A DNA stretch of 39,177 nt from Bacteroidota bacterium (GTDB taxonomy: Bacteria; Bacteroidota; Bacteroidia; Chitinophagales; Chitinophagaceae), in assembly GCA_018268105.1 (NCBI GenBank), contig JAFDXG010000046.1, positions 1 to 39,177 of the forward strand, given 5' to 3'. Below, in pieces: positions 32,545-39,177 of the stretch. The notes beneath the pieces are model-generated. The model worked only from the letters and a program-made list of their open reading frames with translations, was not told the origin of the DNA and did no database searches. Positions within the stretch are counted from its first letter, which is position 1. Every line of letters begins with the position of its first letter. The position numbers and the translations under genes were made by a program.

Positions 32545-34977
32545 ATGAGAAGAAGCGTATTATTTAATGCTGTCATTTTATTAGCCACTACTATACCTGT
32601 GGCTGTATTTACCCAGCCAAAGATACAGGGTACGGTAATGGATTTGAACAGCTACCCCATTACCGGCGCTACGGTATTGCTACTGCACCCCTCAGATTCC
32701 TCGCTTGTAAAAGGAACCGTCACCAATAACGCCGGCATTTATTCTTTTGAGAACATTGCTGCCGGTGATTATTTCACCAGCTTTTCGCATACCGGCTTCT
32801 TGCCTCAGTACAGCGCTTTATTCCGGGTAGCTGCCGATGCTAAAAATGTAGATAACGGGATAGTGAAGCTGGAAGCATCTGCTGCGACGCTTACAGATGT
32901 AACGGTAACGGCTAACCGATCTTTGTATGAGCAAAAGCCCGACCGTCTTACGATCAATGTAGCTAACAGTATTACGGCTGCCGGCAATACTGCATTACAG
33001 ATACTGGAACGCTCGCCCGGTGTGTCTGTGAACAGGCAAGCCAACACCATATCCATGCTGGGAAAAGAGGGGGTGAGGGTAATGATCAACGGCAAGCTGA
33101 ATTATATGCCCCTTGCCTCAGTACTGCAACTGCTGGAGGGTATGAGCGCCGGCAATATAGACAGGATAGAGCTCATCACTACTCCGCCTGCCAATTTCGA
33201 CGCCGAAGGCAACGCCGGGTATATCAACATTGTGTTAAAGCAGAATGATAACTTAGGGACCAACGGATCGTTTTCCGCCACACTGGGATATGGAAGCGGG
33301 TGGGTAACACAGGCCAGCCTGAATTTCAATCACCGTACAGAAAAGCTGAATATCTATGGCGATTTTTCTTATGCACGGGTAAAGAGCTTGTTTCCGAATA
33401 CCTCCTATAGCAGGATATCCAACAAAGGCAATATTTATGAAACCTATACAGACGGAGACAGAAAGGATACCACCCGCACTCATAATATCCGGCTGGGATT
33501 GGATTACAAGGTTGCCCGCCGCACCACAATAGGTATTTTGCTTACCGGCAATGGCCGCTGGTTCAGGCAGTCGGAGCGCAATACCAATACTTTCAAACTG
33601 AATGGGTATTTGGATACTACGGCGATCTACGCAAACAGCGAGCTGAACAACTGGCAGGACTATGGCATTAACCTGAACCTGCAACAGCAGTTTAAAAAGG
33701 ATGATAACCTTTCTATCAATGCATATTACCTGCATTATAAAAACAATCAGCCGGTTAACTATTTCGGACAGTACTATGATAAAGCAGGAAATTTTACATA
33801 CGATGAAACCACGCGTAACGGTAAACAGACTCCATTGAATTTCTGGATCGGCGCCGTTGATTATTCAACTAAGTTGTCTGAAAAAGTAAACCTGGAAGCC
33901 GGTGTAAAAGGCACTTTGGCCGACTTTACCAATGATATCCGTTTTGAAAAGCTCACGCTGGGCAACTGGGTGAAAGATGCATCTCTTTCTTCCACCTATA
34001 TGCTCAAAGAAAATTATTCAGCCGCATATGCTTCCCTTAATATAACGGCAAGTGAAAAAACATCCCTGAAGGGCGGACTGCGCTATGAATATACCAATTC
34101 CAACCTGGGAACAGCCACAGAGAAAAATATTGTTGACAGGCATTACGGCAGGTTGTTCCCCACCGTATTTATTTCCCACAAATTGAATGAAAAAAACACC
34201 ATTAATCTTTCCTATAGCAGCCGCATCACCAGACCTTCATTCAACGACCTGGCGCCTTTCACCTATTATATTTCCCGAAATTCCCTGTTGACCGGTAATG
34301 CTGCTTTGCAACCTGCCATTTCCCATGCCGTTAGTGTGGGGTATACCTTTAAAAAATATTTCCTCCAGGCTTCCTTCACCAAAGAATACAACAGCATCGC
34401 ATTCTTCCAGCCCCGGGTTGATTCGGTTGCTAACAAAACTGTTTCCAAACCGGAGAACCTTGATAACCAGAAACTGGTGACACTTGTGCTCTCTATACCA
34501 GTAACCGTTACAAGCTGGTGGAACATGCAATACAATATTACAGGAATATGGCAGCAGATAAATGCGGTATATGAAAAAGCCCCCGTAAGGATGGGACAGG
34601 GAATGATCAGTATTAATATGAGCCAGTCATTTACGTTACCTGCGAATTTCTCAATGGAGCTGTCCGGCTTTTATAACTCACGTAGTCTTAATGGAATTAT
34701 GATATTGAAACCTATGGGATCGCTAGACTTTGGTCTGAGAAAAAAGCTGGGAGCAAGAGATAACATTAACCTTTCTGTGAGCAACCTTTTTAACTCGATG
34801 GATTTACGAATGTCTACCCATCTGCCAGAAAAGAATCTTGTGGGAGATGCACACCTGCGTTTTTCGTGGAGGACTTTTAAGCTGACCTATACCCGCAGCT
34901 TCGGAAAGCAAAAGCTTAAAGCCAGCCGCGACAGAACCACCGGCGCGGAAGATGAGAAAGGGCGGGTGAAGTATTGA
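32545..34977 (+). CDS. Outer-membrane beta-barrel protein, TonB-receptor-like
   Basis: An 810-residue outer-membrane protein. A signal peptide of about 24 residues ends VAVFTQ. Residues about 26-110 are a CarboxypepD_reg-like beta sandwich (IQGTVMDLNSYPITGATVLL, TNNAGIYSFENIAAGDYF). A plug-like domain follows at about 140-230 with LERSPGVSVNRQANTISMLG and IELITTPPANFDAEGNAGYI. The rest is a barrel of OMP_b-brl_3 type rich in alternating aromatic and polar strands, ending in FKLTYTRSFGKQ and a charged tail. Such proteins often sit near sigma/anti-sigma or LytTR systems; none is adjacent here. No SusD partner follows, so it is not a standard glycan SusC. Substrate unknown. Confidence 0.9.
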   Translation: MRRSVLFNAVILLATTIPVAVFTQPKIQGTVMDLNSYPITGATVLLLHPSDSSLVKGTVTNNAGIYSFENIAAGDYFTSFSHTGFLPQYSALFRVAADAKNVDNGIVKLEASAATLTDVTVTANRSLYEQKPDRLTINVANSITAAGNTALQILERSPGVSVNRQANTISMLGKEGVRVMINGKLNYMPLASVLQLLEGMSAGNIDRIELITTPPANFDAEGNAGYINIVLKQNDNLGTNGSFSATLGYGSGWVTQASLNFNHRTEKLNIYGDFSYARVKSLFPNTSYSRISNKGNIYETYTDGDRKDTTRTHNIRLGLDYKVARRTTIGILLTGNGRWFRQSERNTNTFKLNGYLDTTAIYANSELNNWQDYGINLNLQQQFKKDDNLSINAYYLHYKNNQPVNYFGQYYDKAGNFTYDETTRNGKQTPLNFWIGAVDYSTKLSEKVNLEAGVKGTLADFTNDIRFEKLTLGNWVKDASLSSTYMLKENYSAAYASLNITASEKTSLKGGLRYEYTNSNLGTATEKNIVDRHYGRLFPTVFISHKLNEKNTINLSYSSRITRPSFNDLAPFTYYISRNSLLTGNAALQPAISHAVSVGYTFKKYFLQASFTKEYNSIAFFQPRVDSVANKTVSKPENLDNQKLVTLVLSIPVTVTSWWNMQYNITGIWQQINAVYEKAPVRMGQGMISINMSQSFTLPANFSMELSGFYNSRSLNGIMILKPMGSLDFGLRKKLGARDNINLSVSNLFNSMDLRMSTHLPEKNLVGDAHLRFSWRTFKLTYTRSFGKQKLKASRDRTTGAEDEKGRVKY

Positions 34978-34991
34978 TCTTCGAAGAAGAA

Positions 34992-35020
34992 TTCCGAAGC
35001 TTTGAAAGTTTCAGAACCCT
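34992..35020. repeat. Degenerate copy of the palindromic repeat
   Basis: TTCCGAAGCTTTGAAAGTTT followed by CAGAACCCT is an imperfect inverted repeat that matches the other family members in core and arm (compare 39061-39093 and 38634-38654). It lies directly after the barrel gene and supplies the false N-terminus of the downstream open frame. Confidence 0.5.
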
Positions 35021-35433
35021 GATTGACAATAACGGGAACAGCAGAAAACCAATTCAGAGAGAATATCTTGTTGCAATTATGGGCTGCCCGACTGCCGTTC
35101 ATCTAAAAGAATGGGGATCCAGAGGCCTGAAATTATCCCCGGGTTTGTTGTCAGGCTATCCATCTGACAGACCACTTGTAAAGTTTGACAGCAATCTCAT
35201 TAAGGTAGGTTTTACAATATTCTATCCCGAAATAGCGGTTGCCGCAGGCCCCTGGGGTATTTCATTTGCAGGCAACATCACCCCCGATGAAACGGGTATC
35301 GGCAACGGGACAGAAGTGCAATTTAAAAAAGCATTGACCTAAGGAAAATTTAAAGGACTTGACGAAGGCAGACCCTTGCTGCCACCAATGCCCTGGCAGA
35401 ATTACAGAACATTGAAAGATCATGAAATCCATG
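35021..35433 (+). pseudogene. Decayed c-type cytochrome gene
   Basis: The translation matches, from memory, Bacteroidota mono-/dihaem cytochrome proteins. EYLVAIMGC precedes the haem site, then LLSGYPSDRPLVKFDSNLIK, AAGPWGISFAGNITPDETGI GNGTEVQFKKALT, and after a TAA at 35340-35342 GKFKGLDEGRPLLPPMPWQN YR. The CxxCH site is lost. The two Cys codons (35085-35087 and 35093-35095) are 5 nt apart instead of 6, and the next codon is CGT (Arg) instead of His. The shifted frame then reads SSKRMGIQRPEIIP before a second indel near 35138 restores the original frame. GAA to TAA explains the stop. The C-terminus is cut near 35433 where the cupin gene ends. It has no function as a cytochrome. Confidence 0.75.
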
Positions 35434-35439
35434 CAAAAT

Positions 35440-35988
35440 TCATGCTTTCAACGGTGGTCCTAAATGTTTCACTCCATGTTTTAAAGCCAGGTTGTCAATG
35501 GCTTCATTTGTAGGGTTTTTCAAATCATTTACTTCTTTAAAAAAATCTTCCAGCTCTCCTGCCGGGTTTACGGCATAGATCAGCTTTCCTGTTTCAGAGA
35601 GCTGCAGCCACTGGTGCGGAATATTCCGCGGAAGAAAAATAGTATCTCCGGCACTCAGGTCTTTAGTTAAATCCCCGCATACAAAGCGGTATTTCCCTTC
35701 GATTACGGTAAAAAATTCGTCCTGGTGATAATGTATATGTAACGGTGTACCCACAACTCCATAGCCGGTAAATAAAAATACGCTTAGCGCATTCCCGGTA
35801 TCCTTCCTGGAAATGACAACATCATTGGGGTGTAGCCCCATGTATTTCATCATAGGCTCTCCCGAGCGGTTGTTCCCCGACTGTACAATAAAGGGGGCTT
35901 TGGTATTGCCGGGATAACCGGATTGTTTTGCCAAAGCAAGCGAAGGCGTTGCCAGGAGCGTGTTGAGCAAAAATTGTTTTCGTTTCAT
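35440..35988 (-). CDS. Cupin domain protein, exported
   Basis: A 182-residue single-cupin protein. The N-terminus MKRKQFLLNTLLATPSLALA is a signal peptide. The cupin motifs are GTPLHIHYHQDEFFTVIEGK (two His, one Glu) and GDTIFLPRNIPHQW (fourth His), the usual metal site. Family members range from dioxygenases to isomerases, and the substrate cannot be told. It is the last gene of a minus-strand run after the AraC regulator (68 bp gap). The end of the decayed cytochrome abuts it from the other strand. Confidence 0.85.
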   Translation of the reverse strand: MKRKQFLLNTLLATPSLALAKQSGYPGNTKAPFIVQSGNNRSGEPMMKYMGLHPNDVVISRKDTGNALSVFLFTGYGVVGTPLHIHYHQDEFFTVIEGKYRFVCGDLTKDLSAGDTIFLPRNIPHQWLQLSETGKLIYAVNPAGELEDFFKEVNDLKNPTNEAIDNLALKHGVKHLGPPLKA

Positions 35989-36056
35989 GTTGAATGGTTT
36001 TGAAACACGAAACTAATTCCGGCGCAGCCGGCGGCAGTGGTAAAAACCAGACGTTT

Positions 36057-36887
36057 TTAAATCTCCACATCACCTAACATACGCTCCGGCGCATGATTGT
36101 CTATTGCAAAAAACTGCGTGGGCGTGTAGCCGGTAAATTCCTTATAATCTTTTACCAGGTGCTGGTAGTCATAATACCCACAATGCAAAGCCACGGAAAG
36201 CCAGTCTTTCCCGGGAAAACGGTTTTTCATACGAAAAGCCTTATCAAATCTTGATATCTGCAAAAATTGCTTGGGAGGCATGCCTATCCGCTCTTTAAAC
36301 TTACGATCCACCTGCCGGTGAGAGAGATAAGCGGCTTTGAGAAATTTATCCAAAGAAAAACGGTCATTTTCACAGATCATCGCTTTGCTTATAGCATCAA
36401 CCCGGTGCTTCTTTTGGTTTATTTTTTTGATAAGCCCTGCCAGGAACGCCTCAACAATACCAATCATTTCAACATAGTTTTTGGCATGAAATAATTGTTC
36501 ATTCACAAGGCGGGTGCATGTACCTAAAAGATATTCCGCATCCATATACATATTGGTCAATTCATGGCAGGAGACATTAGCGATCTGGTAAATGGCTCCG
36601 GGTTGAAAGATCACCTGCAAGCCCAGGGTTCGTTTATCGGGATAGCGGTGAATCACCCCGGAATGCGTTCCCATAAATATGGCTCCTATCGGCGGGATGA
36701 CTACAGGCGAATCAGGGTACCTAATGATTTCCCCACCTATCGGCATAAACTGAAGGCAATGCTCCGGGCGTGGTGGATAGGCTTTAAAAGGAACGGATAT
36801 TACATTCAAAAAATGAAAATCAATGATCCTGTACAGCCGGATGTATTCGGTTAAAAACGGGCTTGGTTTGATTTCGTTCAACAGCAT
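36057..36887 (-). CDS. AraC family transcriptional regulator with DUF6597-like N-terminus
   Basis: A 276-residue regulator. Residues about 1-130 match the sensor region often seen before AraC HTH domains in Bacteroidota (PRPEHCLQFMPIGGEI, LGLQVIFQPGAIYQIANVSC). The C-terminal HTH domain (about 165-262) has FLKAAYLSHRQVDRKFKERI GMPPKQF and DWLSVALHCGYYDYQHLVKD YKEFTGYTPTQFF. It lies 12 bp after the EreA-like/TPR gene and before the cupin gene, same strand, so it probably belongs to one transcript and may regulate it. Confidence 0.9.
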   Translation of the reverse strand: MLLNEIKPSPFLTEYIRLYRIIDFHFLNVISVPFKAYPPRPEHCLQFMPIGGEIIRYPDSPVVIPPIGAIFMGTHSGVIHRYPDKRTLGLQVIFQPGAIYQIANVSCHELTNMYMDAEYLLGTCTRLVNEQLFHAKNYVEMIGIVEAFLAGLIKKINQKKHRVDAISKAMICENDRFSLDKFLKAAYLSHRQVDRKFKERIGMPPKQFLQISRFDKAFRMKNRFPGKDWLSVALHCGYYDYQHLVKDYKEFTGYTPTQFFAIDNHAPERMLGDVEI

Positions 36888-36899
36888 TAGATGATAATG

Positions 36900-38435
36900 T
36901 TATTTCAGCTTATCCAAAATCAGTTTTGCCTTTTCGTTTTTCGGGTTCAGCTCCAATGATCTTTTATACGCTTTGACGGCTTCCTCTTTATGGTCAAGCT
37001 TAAGCAGTATTTCACCATAGCTGTCAAAAGTGTTCCATGAGTTAGGGTACAGTTGGGTATTGAGCAGCAATATAGCCAGGGCTTCATCGTATTTTTTTTG
37101 TTGCATCAGGGCATAGCCAAAGCTGTTTATCCCCATTTCACTAACGTTATATTCAGAATTGCTACCCTTCTTTCGTTCTTCGTTTATAAAATGTATGGTT
37201 TCGTTTATTGAAGCAGCATTTTTATGAAAAATCAATATGGATCTGCCGCCACCTATCCAATACATAACCCTGGCCCAGTATATAGATAATCCTTCAGGGC
37301 TTTGCTTAACGGTCTTATTAAAATTCTCATCTGAAAAAAAGTCATTAGTAACTTCATACCAGAGTTTATTCCGTCTCATTAGCTCGGGCTTAAAAGCCTC
37401 ATCTACTAATCCCGGCACACCATTCACGATCTCGTGCCTTGGGAACGATCTGTAAAAAACAAAACCGGTAAATACCTTTTCGTTGGTAAGTGTGCTATCC
37501 TGCATCATCATATTTTCAAAGGGTTGATTTTCCAATGGCGATCCTTTGATATCAAATCCTTTGTCGTCTATACCTAAAAATTCAAAAGCAGCGTCTAATT
37601 TGCCGTTCAGGATAGGCACGGTTTCCGGCAAAGAGGCGGTGGTACTATATATATTGCGGACATTCTCGAAATTGATCAATACATTGGCAACCCTGTTCCC
37701 GAAAGCCTCAAAAATATAGGAGGTTGCGGATTTTGTATTATAGTTGTTTAGTTGCCAGACACCCTTTGTTGAATGAGCTGAATTTAATATTGCAAAATAT
37801 TTTTTTCTCCGGCCAGCATAAGCATTATTTTTTTTAATATAGGCAACAATATTATTACCCATTACCGAATCCCGGCTATCTTGCGTATTGAATATCTTAG
37901 CAGTAACGTCATCCGGTGTCATGATGTTATTCCAGTCAACGGCGATATCGGTGGGATGCAGTTTCATTTTGGTTTGTCCCGACAACGATTTATTGATGTT
38001 ATATAATCCCGTAAGCAGGAAATGATAGTTGTATCTTGACCAAAGGGGATACCACATTGCGTTGCGTTGTATCTGCAGCGCTTTATTGACGCTTTGTGAC
38101 TGTGATAAATTTTCAGAGAACAGGTAGTTGTTTATTTCATTGTTGTAATTACTGCCGCCCATTTCCATAAAAATGTCTCCCACCTGTTTGTAAAAGCGGC
38201 TGTCGCTGAATAAATCAATTAACAATTCATATTGAGTAAGCTCGTCATGAAACCTTTCGCAAAACACTACTATATTGTACCTGTCAAACAAACCGATGAT
38301 ATAATCTTTAGCAGAATGCTTTTGCTTTTCTATAAAGTTTACATAAGATATCAGGGAATCCGGAACTACAGGTTGAGCGTTTATAACAGGTACACTGCAT
38401 ATTCCCAAAAGCAGCATAAAAAATGTTTTCTTCAT
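36900..38435 (-). CDS. Exported EreA-like fold protein with C-terminal TPRs
   Basis: A 511-residue exported protein with a signal peptide (about 1-20, ending VINAQP). Residues about 45-330 resemble the erythromycin esterase/ChaN-like fold. VVFCERFHDELTQYELLIDL has Glu60 and His63 where EreA has its GExxH motif, FMEMGG follows near 90, and AILNSAHSTKG supplies a further His. Activity on macrolides is not implied, as many relatives have other unknown roles. Residues about 430-508 form TPR helices (FGYALMQQKKYDEALAILLL, EEAVKAYKRSLELNPKNEKA). First gene of a run with the AraC regulator and cupin. Confidence 0.7.
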   Translation of the reverse strand: MKKTFFMLLLGICSVPVINAQPVVPDSLISYVNFIEKQKHSAKDYIIGLFDRYNIVVFCERFHDELTQYELLIDLFSDSRFYKQVGDIFMEMGGSNYNNEINNYLFSENLSQSQSVNKALQIQRNAMWYPLWSRYNYHFLLTGLYNINKSLSGQTKMKLHPTDIAVDWNNIMTPDDVTAKIFNTQDSRDSVMGNNIVAYIKKNNAYAGRRKKYFAILNSAHSTKGVWQLNNYNTKSATSYIFEAFGNRVANVLINFENVRNIYSTTASLPETVPILNGKLDAAFEFLGIDDKGFDIKGSPLENQPFENMMMQDSTLTNEKVFTGFVFYRSFPRHEIVNGVPGLVDEAFKPELMRRNKLWYEVTNDFFSDENFNKTVKQSPEGLSIYWARVMYWIGGGRSILIFHKNAASINETIHFINEERKKGSNSEYNVSEMGINSFGYALMQQKKYDEALAILLLNTQLYPNSWNTFDSYGEILLKLDHKEEAVKAYKRSLELNPKNEKAKLILDKLK

Positions 38436-38592
38436 AATTGATTAATTTTTGGAGATGTCAGGTCTTTGGAAGAGATTGAATTAAATGCAGATACCCGTTA
38501 GTATGGGCTGGTGACCCCGACTTTTTGTAATGCAGTTTTCAGGATCCTCGCTGTTACGTATATGCAATCTACGCGTTTGTACGTGAATATGC
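38436..38592. other. Non-coding region at the start of the 677-bp gap 38436-39112
   Basis: The gap between the EreA-like gene and the last partial gene holds open frames in several directions, but they run through the repeats listed below and have no family resemblance, so I do not call a gene. This first part has no feature I can support. Confidence 0.3.
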
Positions 38593-38654
38593 AATCACAC
38601 ATTTGGGTGATTTTTACAGCAGTAAGGCAAACCAGGGTTCCGAACCTTTGAAAG
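38593..38654 (-). repeat. Dispersed composite repeat, copy 2
   Basis: On the minus strand a half palindrome (AGGGTTCCGAACCTTTGAAA, read on plus from 38634 to 38654) precedes AATCACCCAAATGTGTGATT (complement of 38593-38612). This is the same order as copy 1 at 32291-32365. The 20-bp motif and flanks (AAAA before, G(T/C)ATATT after) agree with one mismatch over about 30 bp. Confidence 0.65.
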
Positions 38655-38902
38655 AGACGGATATGCCTGCGAAACAAGCATTTAATAATGAAGTTTGACA
38701 TGCATGCTTTATGGGGGGATTTCAAATTTTCAAAGGCGGCACCTCTATGTTGGCAAATTCCTCTCCCGGCCTTCGATTGGGATCGGAATACAAACAACAG
38801 AATATATACAGAGTAATAGTAGGAATATTCAGCCATTATATCAATGCTGCACACTATCCACAATCTGTATGCCACCTTCAAGGGGCGTATTCCAAATTTT
38901 CG

Positions 38903-38926
38903 CAGGTGGGTGGTGACACCCACCTG
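38903..38926. repeat. Perfect 8-bp inverted repeat
   Basis: CAGGTGGG at 38903-38910 and CCCACCTG at 38919-38926 form a stem with an 8-nt loop (TGGTGACA). There is no T-run directly after it on the plus strand, so terminator function is doubtful. Confidence 0.45.
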
Positions 38927-39060
38927 TAGAACAAAGTGCTCTTTTTGTGTTCGCAGGAGGAAGTTAGGCTAATTAAAAGAATCAAAAGGAATGGTAAAAA
39001 TAAACTTTTCATATAAGCAATCTTAAAATTACTGGTTCAAACTAACTATGTGTTCCTGTC

Positions 39061-39093
39061 AGGGTTTCCAACCTTTGAAAGGTTGGAAACCCT
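39061..39093. repeat. Perfect 15-bp palindromic repeat
   Basis: AGGGTTTCCAACCTT at 39061-39075 and AAGGTTGGAAACCCT at 39079-39093 are exact complements around a 3-nt loop (TGA). It is the most intact member of a family with copies at 32291-32331, 34992-35020 and 38634-38654. It lies just past the end of the last gene. Confidence 0.85.
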
Positions 39094-39112
39094 GCAAACA
39101 TCTGCTTAATAT

Positions 39113-39177
39113 TTATTTTTGATCCGCTCTCACTTCAAAGCTCTTTTCATCCGCCGGGTTTCCTTTGCCTTTGTACA
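39113..39177 (-). CDS. C-terminal end of an unidentified gene
   Basis: On the minus strand the frame entering from the right edge reads YKGKGNPADEKSFEVRADQK and stops at TAA (39113-39115). The composition looks coding and the stop precedes a repeat that is typical of intergenic DNA here. Only about 20 residues are visible, so no family can be given. Confidence 0.4.
   Translation of the reverse strand, partial: YKGKGNPADEKSFEVRADQK

Noticed and set aside
34974..35342. A 122-codon open frame taken as a complete small gene
   Set aside because: Its first residues are translation of a palindromic repeat and the rest is a cytochrome with lost haem site and early stop, so it is a pseudogene.
38498..38923. 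A 141-codon minus-strand open frame near the right end
   Set aside because: It runs through the palindrome and the AATCAC motif, has no family resemblance and reads like chance translation of repeats.

Overview
The window looks like a chromosomal segment from a Bacteroidota bacterium, most likely of the Chitinophagaceae type. This is judged from gene content and promoter style, not from a database search. The supporting content is DPP IV-like S9 peptidase, NEW3/ABC-2 operon, OMP_b-brl_3 type outer-membrane barrel, FtsX/MacB permease, LytTR regulator, MetZ, and several TAnnTTTG -7 boxes just upstream of genes. No rRNA, tRNA, CRISPR array or intact transposase was seen.

Layout. 1-2.3 kb: end of a GNAT acetyltransferase, a glycosidase-like gene remnant, a DinB-family protein and a DUF5009/NagX-like membrane protein. 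2.6-5.25 kb: an 880-residue fusion of a caspase-like protease and a subtilisin-like protease, followed by a 92-bp tandem repeat. 5.5-8.3 kb: NEW3 protein, ABC ATPase and ABC-2 permease in one operon. 8.5-10.7 kb: DPP IV-like peptidase. 10.8-16.8 kb: S4 RNA-binding protein, TrmD, L,D-transpeptidase, MetZ, OsmC and a TonB-like protein, with decayed reading frames in the gaps. 17.4-25 kb: a catabolic cluster of unknown membrane protein, BNR sialidase-like lipoprotein, NAL/DapA-type aldolase and sodium:solute symporter, divergent from an AraC regulator and next to an aldehyde dehydrogenase. 25.3-28.6 kb: a hybrid histidine kinase divergent from an Hpt protein and a LytTR response regulator. 29.2-31.6 kb: an FtsX/MacB permease behind a sigma-54-like promoter with two tandem upstream sites. 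31.7-35.4 kb: a nonsense-interrupted small gene, an outer-membrane barrel and a decayed c-type cytochrome. 35.4-38.4 kb: an EreA-like/TPR protein, an AraC regulator and a cupin in one direction. The right end carries dispersed repeats and the tail of another gene.

How parts fit together. The 21-25 kb genes look like one uptake and breakdown pathway for a sialic-acid-like or other 2-keto-3-deoxy sugar. A 10-bp inverted repeat between the symporter and the AraC gene is the probable operator. The kinase, Hpt and LytTR genes together supply every domain of a four-step phosphorelay. The permease at 29.2 kb is probably under enhancer-dependent control by an activator outside the window.

Most unusual items: the caspase-subtilase fusion; the sigma-54/UAS promoter architecture; a dispersed palindromic repeat family, one form of which carries an identical 20-bp inverted-repeat motif at two sites 6 kb apart; and a cluster of gene remnants, including a cytochrome whose haem motif has been lost by an indel and a substitution.
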